A stretch of DNA of 64,000 nt, taken from NCBI RefSeq assembly GCF_030818895.1, contig NZ_JAUTBA010000001.1, positions 1,736,001-1,800,000 on the forward strand. The letters are read 5' to 3'. Positions 27,521 through 36,492 of the stretch are shown one piece after another. Position numbers and translations under genes: made by a program. Positions within the stretch are counted from its first letter, which is position 1, and each line of letters starts with the position of its first letter. Under the pieces are notes generated by a model. That model was not told where the DNA came from and did no database searches. It worked only from the letters and a program-made list of their open reading frames with translations. This DNA is from Sphingobacterium zeae. GTDB taxonomy: Bacteria; Bacteroidota; Bacteroidia; Sphingobacteriales; Sphingobacteriaceae.

Positions 27521-28330
27521 ATGAAACTACTTTTACGAAAACAAGAGACCATACGCGCATTAGAAAACCTCCGCCAAGGTGAAGAAAGGGGGCTTAAATT
27601 CTTCTACCAAAAATTCTATAAACATTTCCTTTTTCGTGCACACCGCGCAACAGATGACGAATGTACAGGCGAAAGTATTGCCCAAGAGGCCTTTCTACGC
27701 CTTTGGCTGTTCCGAGAAAATGTACATTCCGAAACTGAAATCTTCGACTTTCTGAAAGTTCAGGTGAAAACCGCGGTTCAGGCTTTTTACAAAAAATCAA
27801 AAAACAAATTTCAGCGAAGCTTACTGCGGCTCGATAGCATAGAGGATTATCAGGAGTTTATGCTGGGCTATGAACTGGAAGAGGAAAACGAAGACGATGT
27901 GCTCTATATCGAACAACTGGAATTGGAAAAGAAAAAGAGAATGGATCAGCTTAATGCTATTCTTCCAAACCTCAACCGCGATCAACAACTCTTTATTCGT
28001 CTCTGCCTCAAATATAGTTTTAACTATGAACGTATCGCGTACTATATGGGAAACATATCAGATTATGAGGTTAGTCTACAAATTGAAAATGCAATCGAAT
28101 ACCTACGTGCCATCGTCCATAGTGAAGAGAAAATGCAGCTTGTAGCCAAGCCGGTCGAATTTAAGTTAAATGGTGAAATGACCGAAGAGGAAGCTGAAGT
28201 ATTTCGCATGCGCTACGAATTGCAATATTCCTTCGACAAAATTTCGGAAGCATTGCAGCTGGATGGGGGACAGGTAAGGACGTTGTTTATTAATGCGCAC
28301 GCAAAAATTAAATCAAAAAAAATAGCATAA
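27521..28330 (+). CDS. Sigma-70 family (ECF-like) factor with two sigma-4-like regions, partner of the Cas12f-like protein
   Basis: 269 residues from ATG 27521, preceded by AAAGGA 10 bases upstream; the GTG at 27488 lies in a stem and is less likely. Residues about 18-92 form sigma region 2 (FYQKFYKHFLFRAHRATDDE, then ESIAQEAFLRLWLFRENV, the -10-binding/RNAP-core helices). Residues about 142-200 look like region 4 (LPNLNRDQQLFIRLCLKYS then YERIAYYMGNISDYEV), and residues about 218-266 look like a second region-4 module (MTEEEAEVFRMRYELQYSFD, then KISEALQLDGGQVRTLF). An acidic linker (EDYQEFMLGYELEEENEDD) separates regions 2 and 4. Ordinary ECF factors have one region 4 and are about 190 residues. 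No anti-sigma gene is adjacent; instead the Cas12f-like gene follows 16 bases later, implying one operon and a joint function. Confidence 0.8.
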   Translation: MKLLLRKQETIRALENLRQGEERGLKFFYQKFYKHFLFRAHRATDDECTGESIAQEAFLRLWLFRENVHSETEIFDFLKVQVKTAVQAFYKKSKNKFQRSLLRLDSIEDYQEFMLGYELEEENEDDVLYIEQLELEKKKRMDQLNAILPNLNRDQQLFIRLCLKYSFNYERIAYYMGNISDYEVSLQIENAIEYLRAIVHSEEKMQLVAKPVEFKLNGEMTEEEAEVFRMRYELQYSFDKISEALQLDGGQVRTLFINAHAKIKSKKIA

Positions 28331-28346
28331 AAAAAATAAAAGCAAT

Positions 28347-29441
28347 ATGGCAGCTGATACAATGGTGTTGACCCGGAAAATACAGGTGTTCGTGGATTGT
28401 GACGATAAAGAAAAACGGTCGGAATATTTTAAAAAACTCTTTGAATGGCAGGATCTCGTATTCCGTGCCGCTAATATGGTCATCACCCACCAATATGTGC
28501 AGGAAAATCTGAAAGACCTGATTTATTTGCAAGATGATGTTAAAATTAAACTGGCCGATAAGGCAAAGAATCCCGAAGGTGTATTGAATACTTCACGCAT
28601 GAACACTACTTACCGCGTGCTATCTAATTATTTTAAGGGACGAATTCCTACGGATATTCTATCACAAATAAACACGGCTTTAATCAAATATTTTCAGGCA
28701 GATCGTCTCTCCTATTGGAAGGGTGAAAAATCACTTCGCAATTACAAAAAGGATATGCCCATTCCCTTTCCTGGAAGACGAATTAACTTGAGTAAAGATG
28801 AGAATGCTAGAGATTTTAAATTCACATTATTCAAAATACCGTTTCGCACCTACCTCGGTAAAGACCGGTCGGATAAACGAGTGCTGCTACAACGTGCATT
28901 GGTCGGACAAATCAAAGTCTGTAGTAGCGCAATCAAAATCGTCAAAGGTAAAATCTTTCTGCTGTTGGCCCTCGAGCTCCCAAAGAAAATCCAAGAATTG
29001 AAAGATAACATTATCGCCGAAGCGTCGCTTTCAATCGAACATCCCATAGCAGTCACCATCGGAAAGGAGTCCTTTCAGATCGGTAATAAAGAAGAGTTTA
29101 CTTACCGACGTATGGCCATCCAAGCCGCACGGCATCGCTTGCAAAAAGCTGCAGCATTTGATAAAGGTGGGCGTGGTCGTAAGCGAAAAATGAAAAGCTT
29201 GGAGCACTTCAACGAAAAGGAGAAAAATTATGTAGACACCAAGCTCCACCTCTATAGCCGCCGATTAATTGAACTTTGTGTGAAAGCACAGGCAGGCACC
29301 CTCTTGTTGGTCAACCAATCCAATAAGGAGGAAATTGCCAAAGGCGATAAATTCTTACTGCGAAACTGGAGCTACTACGGTCTTATCGAAAAAATTAAAT
29401 ACAAAGCTAAAATGGTCGGGATCAACGTTATCATCGAATAG
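28347..29441 (+). CDS. Nuclease-dead Cas12f/TnpB-like RNA-guided DNA-binding protein
   Basis: 364 residues. N-terminal part (FEWQDLVFRAANMVITHQY, KGEKSLRNYKKDMPIPF, SSAIKIVKGKIFLLLALELP) matches the recognition and wedge regions of miniature type V effectors. The RuvC fold follows: RuvC-I position is IAVTIGKES (about 234-242) where the catalytic Asp is replaced by Thr; the RuvC-II position is GTLLLVNQSN (about 317-326) with no acidic residue; the bridge motif NWSYYGLIEKIKYKAKMVGI (340-359) is intact, but the protein ends five residues later, without the CxxC zinc ribbon and RuvC-III Asp. It should therefore bind guide RNA and DNA but not cut. Its operon partner is a sigma factor. Nuclease-dead Cas12f proteins tied to sigma factors have been reported in Bacteroidota as RNA-guided transcription activators; this assignment follows from that. 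A TldR-like repressor derived from TnpB is the alternative. Confidence 0.82.
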   Translation: MAADTMVLTRKIQVFVDCDDKEKRSEYFKKLFEWQDLVFRAANMVITHQYVQENLKDLIYLQDDVKIKLADKAKNPEGVLNTSRMNTTYRVLSNYFKGRIPTDILSQINTALIKYFQADRLSYWKGEKSLRNYKKDMPIPFPGRRINLSKDENARDFKFTLFKIPFRTYLGKDRSDKRVLLQRALVGQIKVCSSAIKIVKGKIFLLLALELPKKIQELKDNIIAEASLSIEHPIAVTIGKESFQIGNKEEFTYRRMAIQAARHRLQKAAAFDKGGRGRKRKMKSLEHFNEKEKNYVDTKLHLYSRRLIELCVKAQAGTLLLVNQSNKEEIAKGDKFLLRNWSYYGLIEKIKYKAKMVGINVIIE

Positions 29442-29442
29442 A

Positions 29443-30330
29443 TCAATCCAATTTTTTCCCTTTATAAAACTTGCTCCATGCATCCCCGGCATAGCCGTTA
29501 TCCAAATATTCAAAGGTGGAAGCACTCGCCCCCTTCAGCTCCTGGCCGCGATAGAAAACCGTCCAGGAGTCTTTCGCATACCCTCCTCTAAGTGCTGTAA
29601 AGGTAGATGCCGAAGCGCCGTTAACTTTTATTCCCTGATAGTAAACTGCCCAGGCGTCTTTGGCATAGCCATCACCCAAATATTCAAACGTTGAAGCAGA
29701 AGCCCCTTCCACTTTCTGATTTTTATAAAAAACAGACCAACTGTCCTTGGCGTATTGACCGCCGAGAGGCTGTGTGGTAGCTCCAGCAAATCTATCGTTC
29801 TTTTCGCCCCTATAATAGCTGTTCCAATTATCTTTCGCATACCCCCGACCGAGATTTTCAAAGCTCGAAGCGTTTGCCCCATTAATTTCCTTGCCTAAAT
29901 AGTAGACTTTCCACGCGTCTTTGCTGTAACCATTTCCCAGTGTCTGGAAAGTAGAAGTTGTTACGTTTGACAATGGCTTGCCATAAAAATAAACTTTCCA
30001 GGCATCGCTAGCATAACCGTCTCCAAGAAATTGGAAAGTAGATGGGCTGGCATCAGTTAGTATTGACCCTCGAAAATATACTTTCCAGGTATCCTTGGCG
30101 TAACCCGAACCTAAAAATTGAAACGAACTGGCGTTGGCGCTTGGAATTTCTTTGCCACGATAATAGATACGTGATCCGATTTTGCTGTAACCATCACCCC
30201 GATGTTCCTGAAAGAAAAAAGTAGCAGGATTGGCATGCACTACTTTAGCACAAATAGCCTGTGTGGCAGTAGTCAACAAAAGAAGAACGAGCATGGTTTT
30301 AAATGGGACTTTTGACATCATATAGGGCAT
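29443..30330 (-). CDS. Secreted DKNYY-repeat protein
   Basis: 295 residues; signal peptide TMLVLLLLTTATQAICA, then about nine tandem repeats of roughly 29 residues with the pattern GYAKDxWxVYYxGxxxxGASASTFxxL, the DKNYY family. Ends with a short tail. Starts at ATG 30330, with in-frame ATGs at 30321 and 30318 also usable. DKNYY proteins are exported and of unknown function, often in cell-surface contexts. It converges with the Cas12f-like gene with a single base between stop codons, so read-through antisense transcription between them is possible. Confidence 0.82.
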   Translation of the reverse strand: MPYMMSKVPFKTMLVLLLLTTATQAICAKVVHANPATFFFQEHRGDGYSKIGSRIYYRGKEIPSANASSFQFLGSGYAKDTWKVYFRGSILTDASPSTFQFLGDGYASDAWKVYFYGKPLSNVTTSTFQTLGNGYSKDAWKVYYLGKEINGANASSFENLGRGYAKDNWNSYYRGEKNDRFAGATTQPLGGQYAKDSWSVFYKNQKVEGASASTFEYLGDGYAKDAWAVYYQGIKVNGASASTFTALRGGYAKDSWTVFYRGQELKGASASTFEYLDNGYAGDAWSKFYKGKKLD

Positions 30331-30649
30331 CGGGTTAAATTTGAAAGCAAATGATCATATGTTACTCTTGTTAATGAGACCCAATAATCACAATAAAGTT
30401 TAGTCATCAATTAATTATTTATTTCTTGGAACTAATGCGATTGAAAATAGAAGGTCATTATTTCGCATGCTTATGTCTTCAACTAAATTCCAACCGTTTA
30501 AGCGCTCACGCTGCGGTTATAAAGATAATAGTTTTTATGAAATTGTCGACTCCGACGAAAAAGCGATTGTCCTGTCAGATCTTTGTCAATACGAACGGTC
30601 AAACTCGGAATATTTGGTCAAGTCGTATTTTTTTTGTATATTGCTGGTT

Positions 30650-30955
30650 ATGAGTTTTAAAGAAAAATTAGAGAACTGGCGCACGTCAATCAATCGCGCC
30701 GGTAGTGGTGAGGAATTGTATATTTTGCTTTTGAACTACAAAAAGTTTATCAATAAAAATTGGATGGACGATTTTGGCGATCCAGGCAACTGGAAATCGG
30801 AATTAAATCAGGTCATCAGCAAAGTAAGAATGAAAGTGGATGTGGCAGAAATTCAAAATTGCGACGATCTCTCGTCCTACAAAGACGACGCTCGGCAAAC
30901 AGCCCATTCGCTCAATCATACATTAAGATATCACCACTCATTGACAAAAGAGTAG
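30650..30955 (+). CDS. Hypothetical protein
   Basis: 101 residues from ATG 30650 (MSFKEKLENWRTSINRAG). The frame is open upstream to 30467 but that part looks non-coding. Helical, charged, with NKNWMDDFGDPGNWKSELNQV in the middle; no family recognised. Its stop codon lies inside a strong terminator. Confidence 0.55.
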   Translation: MSFKEKLENWRTSINRAGSGEELYILLLNYKKFINKNWMDDFGDPGNWKSELNQVISKVRMKVDVAEIQNCDDLSSYKDDARQTAHSLNHTLRYHHSLTKE

Positions 30956-30976
30956 GCTAGGCCTACTCTTTTTTGT
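30946..30976. terminator. Terminator overlapping the hypothetical gene's stop
   Basis: Twelve-base-pair stem AAAAGAGTAGGC / GCCTACTCTTTT with a three-base apex, then more T. It can also serve the convergent gene at 30990. Confidence 0.85.
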
Positions 30977-30989
30977 CTATAAAGCAGCA

Positions 30990-31253
30990 TTACTGTAAAG
31001 GGATCAGGACATTCTGTTCCAAGCGAACAGGTACCTGCTTCACCGAAGTAAAACCATCTTCTTTGGAAATAATATTAGAAAGATCAAGCCCCCTTTTTGA
31101 GAACGTACTGATTAAAGCTGTTCTGAAAGTAGCTTTCGATGATCCCCAGCCTTGTCCTAAGATGGTGTCGTTGTTGAGCTGGATCAGTTCATCTGTGGAG
31201 TAATAACTGAACTTTTCCAGTAAATGTTGGTAAAGATTTGTTGTAGTAGCCAT
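30990..31253 (-). CDS. Small conserved hypothetical protein
   Basis: 87 residues starting MATTTNLYQHLLEKF; contains LGQGWGSSKATFRTALISTF, which looks like a conserved structural core. No signal peptide, membrane segment or catalytic motif, so probably cytoplasmic. Function not recognised. Convergent with the gene ending at 30955. Confidence 0.6.
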   Translation of the reverse strand: MATTTNLYQHLLEKFSYYSTDELIQLNNDTILGQGWGSSKATFRTALISTFSKRGLDLSNIISKEDGFTSVKQVPVRLEQNVLIPLQ

Positions 31254-31621
31254 ACAATTTAAAAATTTAAAGGATTAAACCATAAACTGTATCCAGATCT
31301 TATTGGGAAAATAATCGTTTTGCGACGTTTATTTTGGTCGAAACCCGTATTAATTTACCACCGCGGTGCCTCCACTCGGTTGGTATTGCATCATGCAATT
31401 CTGAATACTCTACAAATATAGTAGATTATTTTTTATAATAAAATTTTTTTTGTTTTTAGGGGTAAATGACCTTTAGCAACAGAAATAGGAAGGTCAAAGC
31501 GAGGCGCGGTGTTGACTGTGATTTGGTTATAAAGCGGTTAGCTGGATGGGAAATTTATCATGTTACTGTAATCTCATCGAAAATACTTTAAAAAGCAGAG
31601 ATAACACAATACTTTTGCGCC
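31254..31621. promoter_or_regulatory. Intergenic region with a promoter next to the DUF3050 start
   Basis: 368 bases without a gene. TACTTTTG at 31610-31617 matches TAnnTTTG, with TTA (one mismatch to TTG) 19 bases upstream; its end is 4 bases before the DUF3050 ATG. A 10-bp palindrome CACCGCGGTG is at 31359-31368 and TGCATCATGCA near 31388; their role is unknown. Confidence 0.5.
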
Positions 31622-32392
31622 ATGAATAGAATTGCGGAAATTAATGAATACATTGCTGCTGAACGCGAAGTATTATTGCAACACCCTTTATACCGTAAAG
31701 TCAAAACGATCAAAAATTTACGTTCTTTTACCGAAGGGCATGTGTATGCTGTATGGGATTTTATGTCTTTATTAAAAGCTTTACAGATTAAATTGACCTG
31801 TACCACACTTCCATGGTTCGCCAGTGAACATCCTTCAACGCGCTATTTGATTAATGAAATTGTATTGGCAGAAGAGTCGGATGAATATATCGATGGACGC
31901 CGATTAAGCCATTTTGAGATGTATCTCGACGCAATGTCCGCTATGGGAGCCGACCTCCATCTGATCAATAAGTTTATTGCCAATGCCAAAAAATCGGATA
32001 ATATATTCGATGCTATAGCATTGACAACATTGGATAAGCGAATCAAAGATTTTCTGAATTTTACATTTGAAGTGATTGCCGAAGGCAAAGTGCATAAAAT
32101 TGCGGCGGCATTTACCTTTGGACGTGAAGACCTCATTCCCGGAATGTTTACCTCTATTTTAGAAGAAATTAAAGCGAATTTCCCTACAGCCAATTTAGAC
32201 AGTTTTATTTATTATTTTCAACGCCATATTGATTTAGATGGCGACGAACATGGTCCATTGGCGATGCAGATGATAACAGATCTTGCGAAGGACGATGAGG
32301 TTAAATGGACGGAAATGAAGGAGATTAGTAAAGTTGCGCTGCAAAAAAGAATTCAACTGTGGAATGCAATTGAAGATTCCTTATATGGATAA
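31622..32392 (+). CDS. DUF3050 (heme-oxygenase-like fold) protein
   Basis: 256 residues, cytoplasmic. Matches DUF3050: LYRKVKTIKNLRSFTEGHVYAVWDFMSLLK at the start (split motifs HPLYRKV and EGHVYAVWDF), NEIVLAEESDEY, HFEMYLDAM, FTFGREDLIPGMF and HIDLDGDEHGPLA. The repeated His and Glu positions suit a helical heme-oxygenase-like di-metal fold; activity is unknown. Single gene with a promoter very close to its start and a palindromic hairpin after it. Confidence 0.82.
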   Translation: MNRIAEINEYIAAEREVLLQHPLYRKVKTIKNLRSFTEGHVYAVWDFMSLLKALQIKLTCTTLPWFASEHPSTRYLINEIVLAEESDEYIDGRRLSHFEMYLDAMSAMGADLHLINKFIANAKKSDNIFDAIALTTLDKRIKDFLNFTFEVIAEGKVHKIAAAFTFGREDLIPGMFTSILEEIKANFPTANLDSFIYYFQRHIDLDGDEHGPLAMQMITDLAKDDEVKWTEMKEISKVALQKRIQLWNAIEDSLYG

Positions 32393-32411
32393 TACGTTAA
32401 GCAGATCTTTG

Positions 32412-32449
32412 AGAACGGCCTTTCAGATCATGATCTGAAAGGCCGTTCT
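32412..32449. terminator. 38-bp perfect palindrome between convergent genes
   Basis: Arms AGAACGGCC...ATCA and their exact complement meet with no loop at TCATGA (centre 32430/32431). There is no T run, so it is either an unusual bidirectional terminator or a protein-binding palindrome. Confidence 0.6.
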
Positions 32450-32542
32450 ATGTAGATTATAACAAGTCTTTATTTATCCGTTATCTTGTAAGATCGCGCA
32501 CGAGCTGTTTATTGAAATCGCGTTCTTTCGAAAGCCAGTCGA

Positions 32543-33439
32543 TTACTTCAAAAAGTCTGGCGATTGATAGGCTGGATTGGGATAGGTATAGAACCCTTCT
32601 CCGGTAGCGACGCCTAATTTGTTCTTGTCTATAAAATGTTCTTTGAGATAGGCTACAGTTTTGATCTTTATGGGATCATTGGTTGCCTCGGCACTCATTT
32701 TGTTAATATTATAGGCAGTTGTGATGCCAACGATATCGAGTATGCCAAAGGGGCCTGTTGGCGCTCCCGTGGCAACCATCCAAGTCTTGTCGATCGTTTG
32801 GGCATCGGCTACTTCGTTGACCAAAAGATCCGTTGCTGCCGATAGTAGCGGAACAAGTAAGGAGTTTACAATATAGCCAGGCTGCTCCTTATGCAGTGGC
32901 AGTGCAACCATCCCAATGGATTTTGAAAAGTTGACCACCTGCTCAAATACTGTTTTGTCTGTGCCTGGATGGCCCATAATTTCTGCTGTATTGTGCTTCC
33001 AGATCTCATTGGCAAAATGTAGGGCCAGGAACTTCTCCGGACGGCCAGTTTCTTGGGCAAACTGACTTGGTAGTAGGGTGGAAGAGTTTGTTGCAAAAAT
33101 GGTTTTCTCCGGAGCGACTTTCGCTAACTCCTGATAGAAACCTATTTTAATGGCAGGGTTTTCGGGAACGGCTTCGATCAGAAAATCTGCGTTCGCTACT
33201 GCCGAAGCAAGGTTTGAATCGTAACTGAGCCTGTCAAAGGTTGAAGCCAGTTGTTCCTTACTCGCATGAAGATCTTTCTCGAATGCCTGCGCCATAAGAT
33301 CAAATTTAGCTTTTGCTTTTTCAAGTACCTCATCGTTGATGTCATATACGGTGACATCATAGCCATGAAAAGCAGCTTGGAAAGCGATCTGATAACCTAA
33401 AACACCGCTTCCTGCAATCGTTATATTTTTAAAGTCCAT
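32543..33439 (-). CDS. 3-hydroxyacyl-CoA dehydrogenase (NAD-binding)
   Basis: 298 residues. Rossmann motif AGSGVLGYQIAFQAAF at residues 7-22, then VYDINDEVLEKAK, the catalytic His region FALHFANEIWKHNTAEI and PGYIVNSLLVPLL, and the C-terminal domain GPFGILDIVGI. It oxidises 3-hydroxyacyl-CoA, most like short-chain 3-hydroxybutyryl-CoA dehydrogenases. 55 bases downstream of the oleate hydratase gene on the same strand, so probably cotranscribed and involved in handling hydroxylated fatty acids. Confidence 0.88.
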   Translation of the reverse strand: MDFKNITIAGSGVLGYQIAFQAAFHGYDVTVYDINDEVLEKAKAKFDLMAQAFEKDLHASKEQLASTFDRLSYDSNLASAVANADFLIEAVPENPAIKIGFYQELAKVAPEKTIFATNSSTLLPSQFAQETGRPEKFLALHFANEIWKHNTAEIMGHPGTDKTVFEQVVNFSKSIGMVALPLHKEQPGYIVNSLLVPLLSAATDLLVNEVADAQTIDKTWMVATGAPTGPFGILDIVGITTAYNINKMSAEATNDPIKIKTVAYLKEHFIDKNKLGVATGEGFYTYPNPAYQSPDFLK

Positions 33440-33494
33440 CCTATTATTATTATTATTATTTAAATTCGTTTCTGTTATTTTCTGATTTTTATCC

Positions 33495-35435
33495 TTATCC
33501 TTTGATTCCCTTTAACCAATCTTTGAATTTGCTGATCTGCTCTGTGAGAAAGGATTCATGCTCTTCTTCGTCAGCGGAACCAAGCGGTAGGATATGTTCA
33601 AAATAAGTGCCTTTCAATAGTTTACGCAGTAAACCTTCTCCTATAAACGGTTTATCGTCATTTAACGTTTTGGCCGCCTTTAAGAGATGACGGATGTCGT
33701 ATTGAAGGGGATTGATATCTGGAACCTGTTTATTTAAGTTTAAAAGTTCATATACGGCAATCCGTGCTGTACGTACTGAGCTTTCCATGGTAAAAACCAC
33801 ATCGTTATTAGTTTCGACAAACTGACCGACCAAGCCAAGATTTTTGCAGCCTTCAGGGACAACTCTTGGACGGTCACCCTTTGCTCTAGGCATAAACATA
33901 GACGTAATGTAGGGCATAAACGCCGTGCGCACAATGGTATTTGTGATAACATCGTCCAGTTGCTCAATAATGCCCAGATGGTAACATAACTCGGCTAGAA
34001 TTTCATCTCCCGTACATTGGGGCATTGGCTTTTTAATGTAATTTCCTTCTTTATCCATAAATAAAGCATATACCCACAAGACAAGAACATCATCCGGTTG
34101 GCCAGGGAAGTGTGGCTGTCTATTACAGGTGAAACTCATCAGCCAATCGGAATCGGTAATGGTGATGATACCGCCAGTAACTGTTTTGCCGGAATAAGGG
34201 TCGTTGACGGAATATTCTTTTAGTTTTTCGACTAAAGCCGAAGGCTTACAAGTCAGCGTTGCAGACTCCCAGGCTGATTTTTCGATGTTACTACAGAACT
34301 TTTCGGGTCTACCAAATATGGTCGATTTGGCAGCAAGGTTTTTCCAGAGCTTCCAGCCTGCACTCTGACCGCTGCTGCTGTTGTCGATACCGATAATCGG
34401 CGCATTTTTGTTGTCCCCGTAGAAAGTATCTTCTGTCATTGATCCGGTCGTTACAATGACGAAGTCGTCTTTTCCGACCGGAATTTTTACTTCTTTGCCA
34501 TCTTGTTCTGTAATTAGGGCCTCCACTACTTTTCCATCGATATTGCTTTGGATATCCAGGTCTTTGACCAATACATTGAACCGAATGTTTACACCTTTGC
34601 TTTGGAGTACTTTGCGCAATGGGGTCACAAAAGTATCGTATTGATTGTATTTAGGGAATACCAATGACGAAAGGTCGTTCAATCCATCTATTGCATGCAA
34701 AAAGCGGTGCATGTACAATTTCAGCTCAAGTAAACTGTGCCAGTTTTCGAAAGCGAACATGGTACGCCAGAACGTCCAGAAATTGCTGGATAAAAATGAT
34801 TCGCTAAAGTAGTCTTCGATGGTTAAGTCATCTAATTCTTCTTTATTTTTGAGGAGCAATCGAATGATGGCCAGTTGATCTAGCTTACCTAGGCCAAATT
34901 TACTGAAGTCTTTTATCTCACCCAGTTTATGAATGAGCCTGGCTTTCGAGTAATTGGAATCATTATCATTGATCAAACGGTATTCATCCAGGACACTATA
35001 GGGCGCAGGCATCTCCAATGCAGGAATGTCCTGAAACATGTCCCAAAGATTTTCGTAGGTCATATCCATTTCCCGGCCCCCACGGATGACATAGCCGTCG
35101 GTTGCATTACCAGCCCCATCTAACGAGCCGCCTTCCACATGGAGCTGTTCGAGAAATGTGATGTTCTCCGCAGGAACATGACCATCGCGGATAAAATAAT
35201 AAGCCGCAGACATCCCTGCGATACCACTTCCGACGATGTAGATTTTACTGTCTTTATATGATTTTGGTGGAATGCCTTTATTGCGCTGATAATTACCGAT
35301 CTGATCAGAAAAAGGCATCGATTTCTTTGGTATATTACGTTGAACCTCTTTGCTCGAATCAGGTTCATGATCAACGTTTTTATATTCGGCAGATGTATTC
35401 AAAACTTTGTCGAATTTGGAGGTGATTTCTTTCAT
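33495..35435 (-). CDS. ohyA: Oleate hydratase
   Basis: 646 residues, full length for the family. FAD-dependent enzyme adding water to the cis-9 double bond of oleate to give 10-hydroxystearate. Seen: FAD motif [15 protein letters not shown] near residue 46, [38 protein letters not shown] (active-site loop), [32 protein letters not shown] and [17 protein letters not shown], all oleate-hydratase hallmarks. Lies between an AraC regulator and a hydroxyacyl-CoA dehydrogenase on the same strand. Members can detoxify unsaturated fatty acids; that role here is inference. Confidence 0.94.
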   Translation of the reverse strand: MKEITSKFDKVLNTSAEYKNVDHEPDSSKEVQRNIPKKSMPFSDQIGNYQRNKGIPPKSYKDSKIYIVGSGIAGMSAAYYFIRDGHVPAENITFLEQLHVEGGSLDGAGNATDGYVIRGGREMDMTYENLWDMFQDIPALEMPAPYSVLDEYRLINDNDSNYSKARLIHKLGEIKDFSKFGLGKLDQLAIIRLLLKNKEELDDLTIEDYFSESFLSSNFWTFWRTMFAFENWHSLLELKLYMHRFLHAIDGLNDLSSLVFPKYNQYDTFVTPLRKVLQSKGVNIRFNVLVKDLDIQSNIDGKVVEALITEQDGKEVKIPVGKDDFVIVTTGSMTEDTFYGDNKNAPIIGIDNSSSGQSAGWKLWKNLAAKSTIFGRPEKFCSNIEKSAWESATLTCKPSALVEKLKEYSVNDPYSGKTVTGGIITITDSDWLMSFTCNRQPHFPGQPDDVLVLWVYALFMDKEGNYIKKPMPQCTGDEILAELCYHLGIIEQLDDVITNTIVRTAFMPYITSMFMPRAKGDRPRVVPEGCKNLGLVGQFVETNNDVVFTMESSVRTARIAVYELLNLNKQVPDINPLQYDIRHLLKAAKTLNDDKPFIGEGLLRKLLKGTYFEHILPLGSADEEEHESFLTEQISKFKDWLKGIKG

Positions 35436-35531
35436 GATACGTATGTTTTTTAATCCTTGACTAAAGTTACTAAGATCACCCTAATCATTTGTGCCCTCAA
35501 ATTCGCTATTGTTCTACCGAATTTCCGCTAT

Positions 35532-36452
35532 CTACATATTTTGTCGCTTTCGGTACTCTGATGGTGATAAAGTGGCGTATTTTTTGAAAAAACGACCGAA
35601 TGCCGAAATGGAATGGAAGCCGATTTCATACGAAATTTGTGAAATTGTTTTTCCCGGGTTTCCGAGCAGTACATAGGCTTCTTTAAGTACATACTCGTCA
35701 ATAATTTCATGCGGCGTTTTACCGGATGCTCTTTTAACAACCTGAATGAGGTATTTGTTTGAAATAAACAACTGGTCGGCGTAATATTGTACATCTTTGT
35801 ATTGGTTGCTATGTCGCTGCACCAGGTCTGTAAACTTATAGAACAAATGATTTGTTTCTTGGGTACTATCTACAGCAATCTGGTGTTCGGTAGCCAATTC
35901 GTCGGCGATTTCCAATAATAAATTAAAGATGATGGTCCGAATGATGTCTGCTGTAAAACGTGTCGTCCGTAACGTAACATCCTTAAAGTAGCCTATTAAT
36001 TTGATTAATTTGTCAATGAGATTATCATTAGCGCTGACTATAGTAAAAGTCGAGTTCTTAAAAAATCCCAGTTGCTCAATAAAAAATGGATTGGCAATAT
36101 GTTTGAGAAGAAATGCTTTGTCAAAGAAGATCAGCTTCATTCTAAAGTTGGCACTGACCTGTGAGAATTTGATAATTGTTGTCGGTGCCGATACGAGAAT
36201 CCTATGTTTTGAGAAACGGTATTCCTGATTATCGATTTCAATCGTGATATCTCCTTCTGTACAGATACAGATTGCATAGAAGTCGATGCGAAAAGCATTA
36301 CTGGGGTATTCAAAGATGGGATTTCCAGAAGAAATGTAATAGGGGCGGTGGCAATTGACGCCAAAGAATGATAAGGTGTCTTGAAGACTTTCTTGTGTGT
36401 AGCAGTTTTTCTTCGCCTTAAGCTTCATGGATTTTTTATTTGACTCGGACAT
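35532..36452 (-). CDS. AraC family transcriptional regulator
   Basis: 306 residues. N-terminal cupin-like sensor domain (residues about 50-125) and a C-terminal pair of helix-turn-helix motifs: YYADQLFISNKYLIQVVKRA with SGKTPHEIIDEY, then ISQISYEIGFHSISAFGRFF with KKYATLSPSEYRK. 96 bases upstream of the oleate hydratase gene and in the same orientation, so it is a likely regulator of it, perhaps responding to fatty acids. Confidence 0.92.
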   Translation of the reverse strand: MSESNKKSMKLKAKKNCYTQESLQDTLSFFGVNCHRPYYISSGNPIFEYPSNAFRIDFYAICICTEGDITIEIDNQEYRFSKHRILVSAPTTIIKFSQVSANFRMKLIFFDKAFLLKHIANPFFIEQLGFFKNSTFTIVSANDNLIDKLIKLIGYFKDVTLRTTRFTADIIRTIIFNLLLEIADELATEHQIAVDSTQETNHLFYKFTDLVQRHSNQYKDVQYYADQLFISNKYLIQVVKRASGKTPHEIIDEYVLKEAYVLLGNPGKTISQISYEIGFHSISAFGRFFKKYATLSPSEYRKRQNM

Positions 36453-36492
36453 GGGCTGAGAAGATTGTTTCTAATAAACGAATGGGCTTTGC

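Noticed and set aside
27521..28330. Ordinary ECF sigma/anti-sigma (SusR-like) pair
   Set aside because: No FecR-type anti-sigma or TonB receptor follows; the protein is longer than usual and is coupled to a Cas12f-like gene.
28347..29441. Active TnpB transposon gene (IS200/IS605 or IS607)
   Set aside because: RuvC residues are replaced, the C-terminus is absent, and there is no TnpA or element ends; the partner is a sigma factor.
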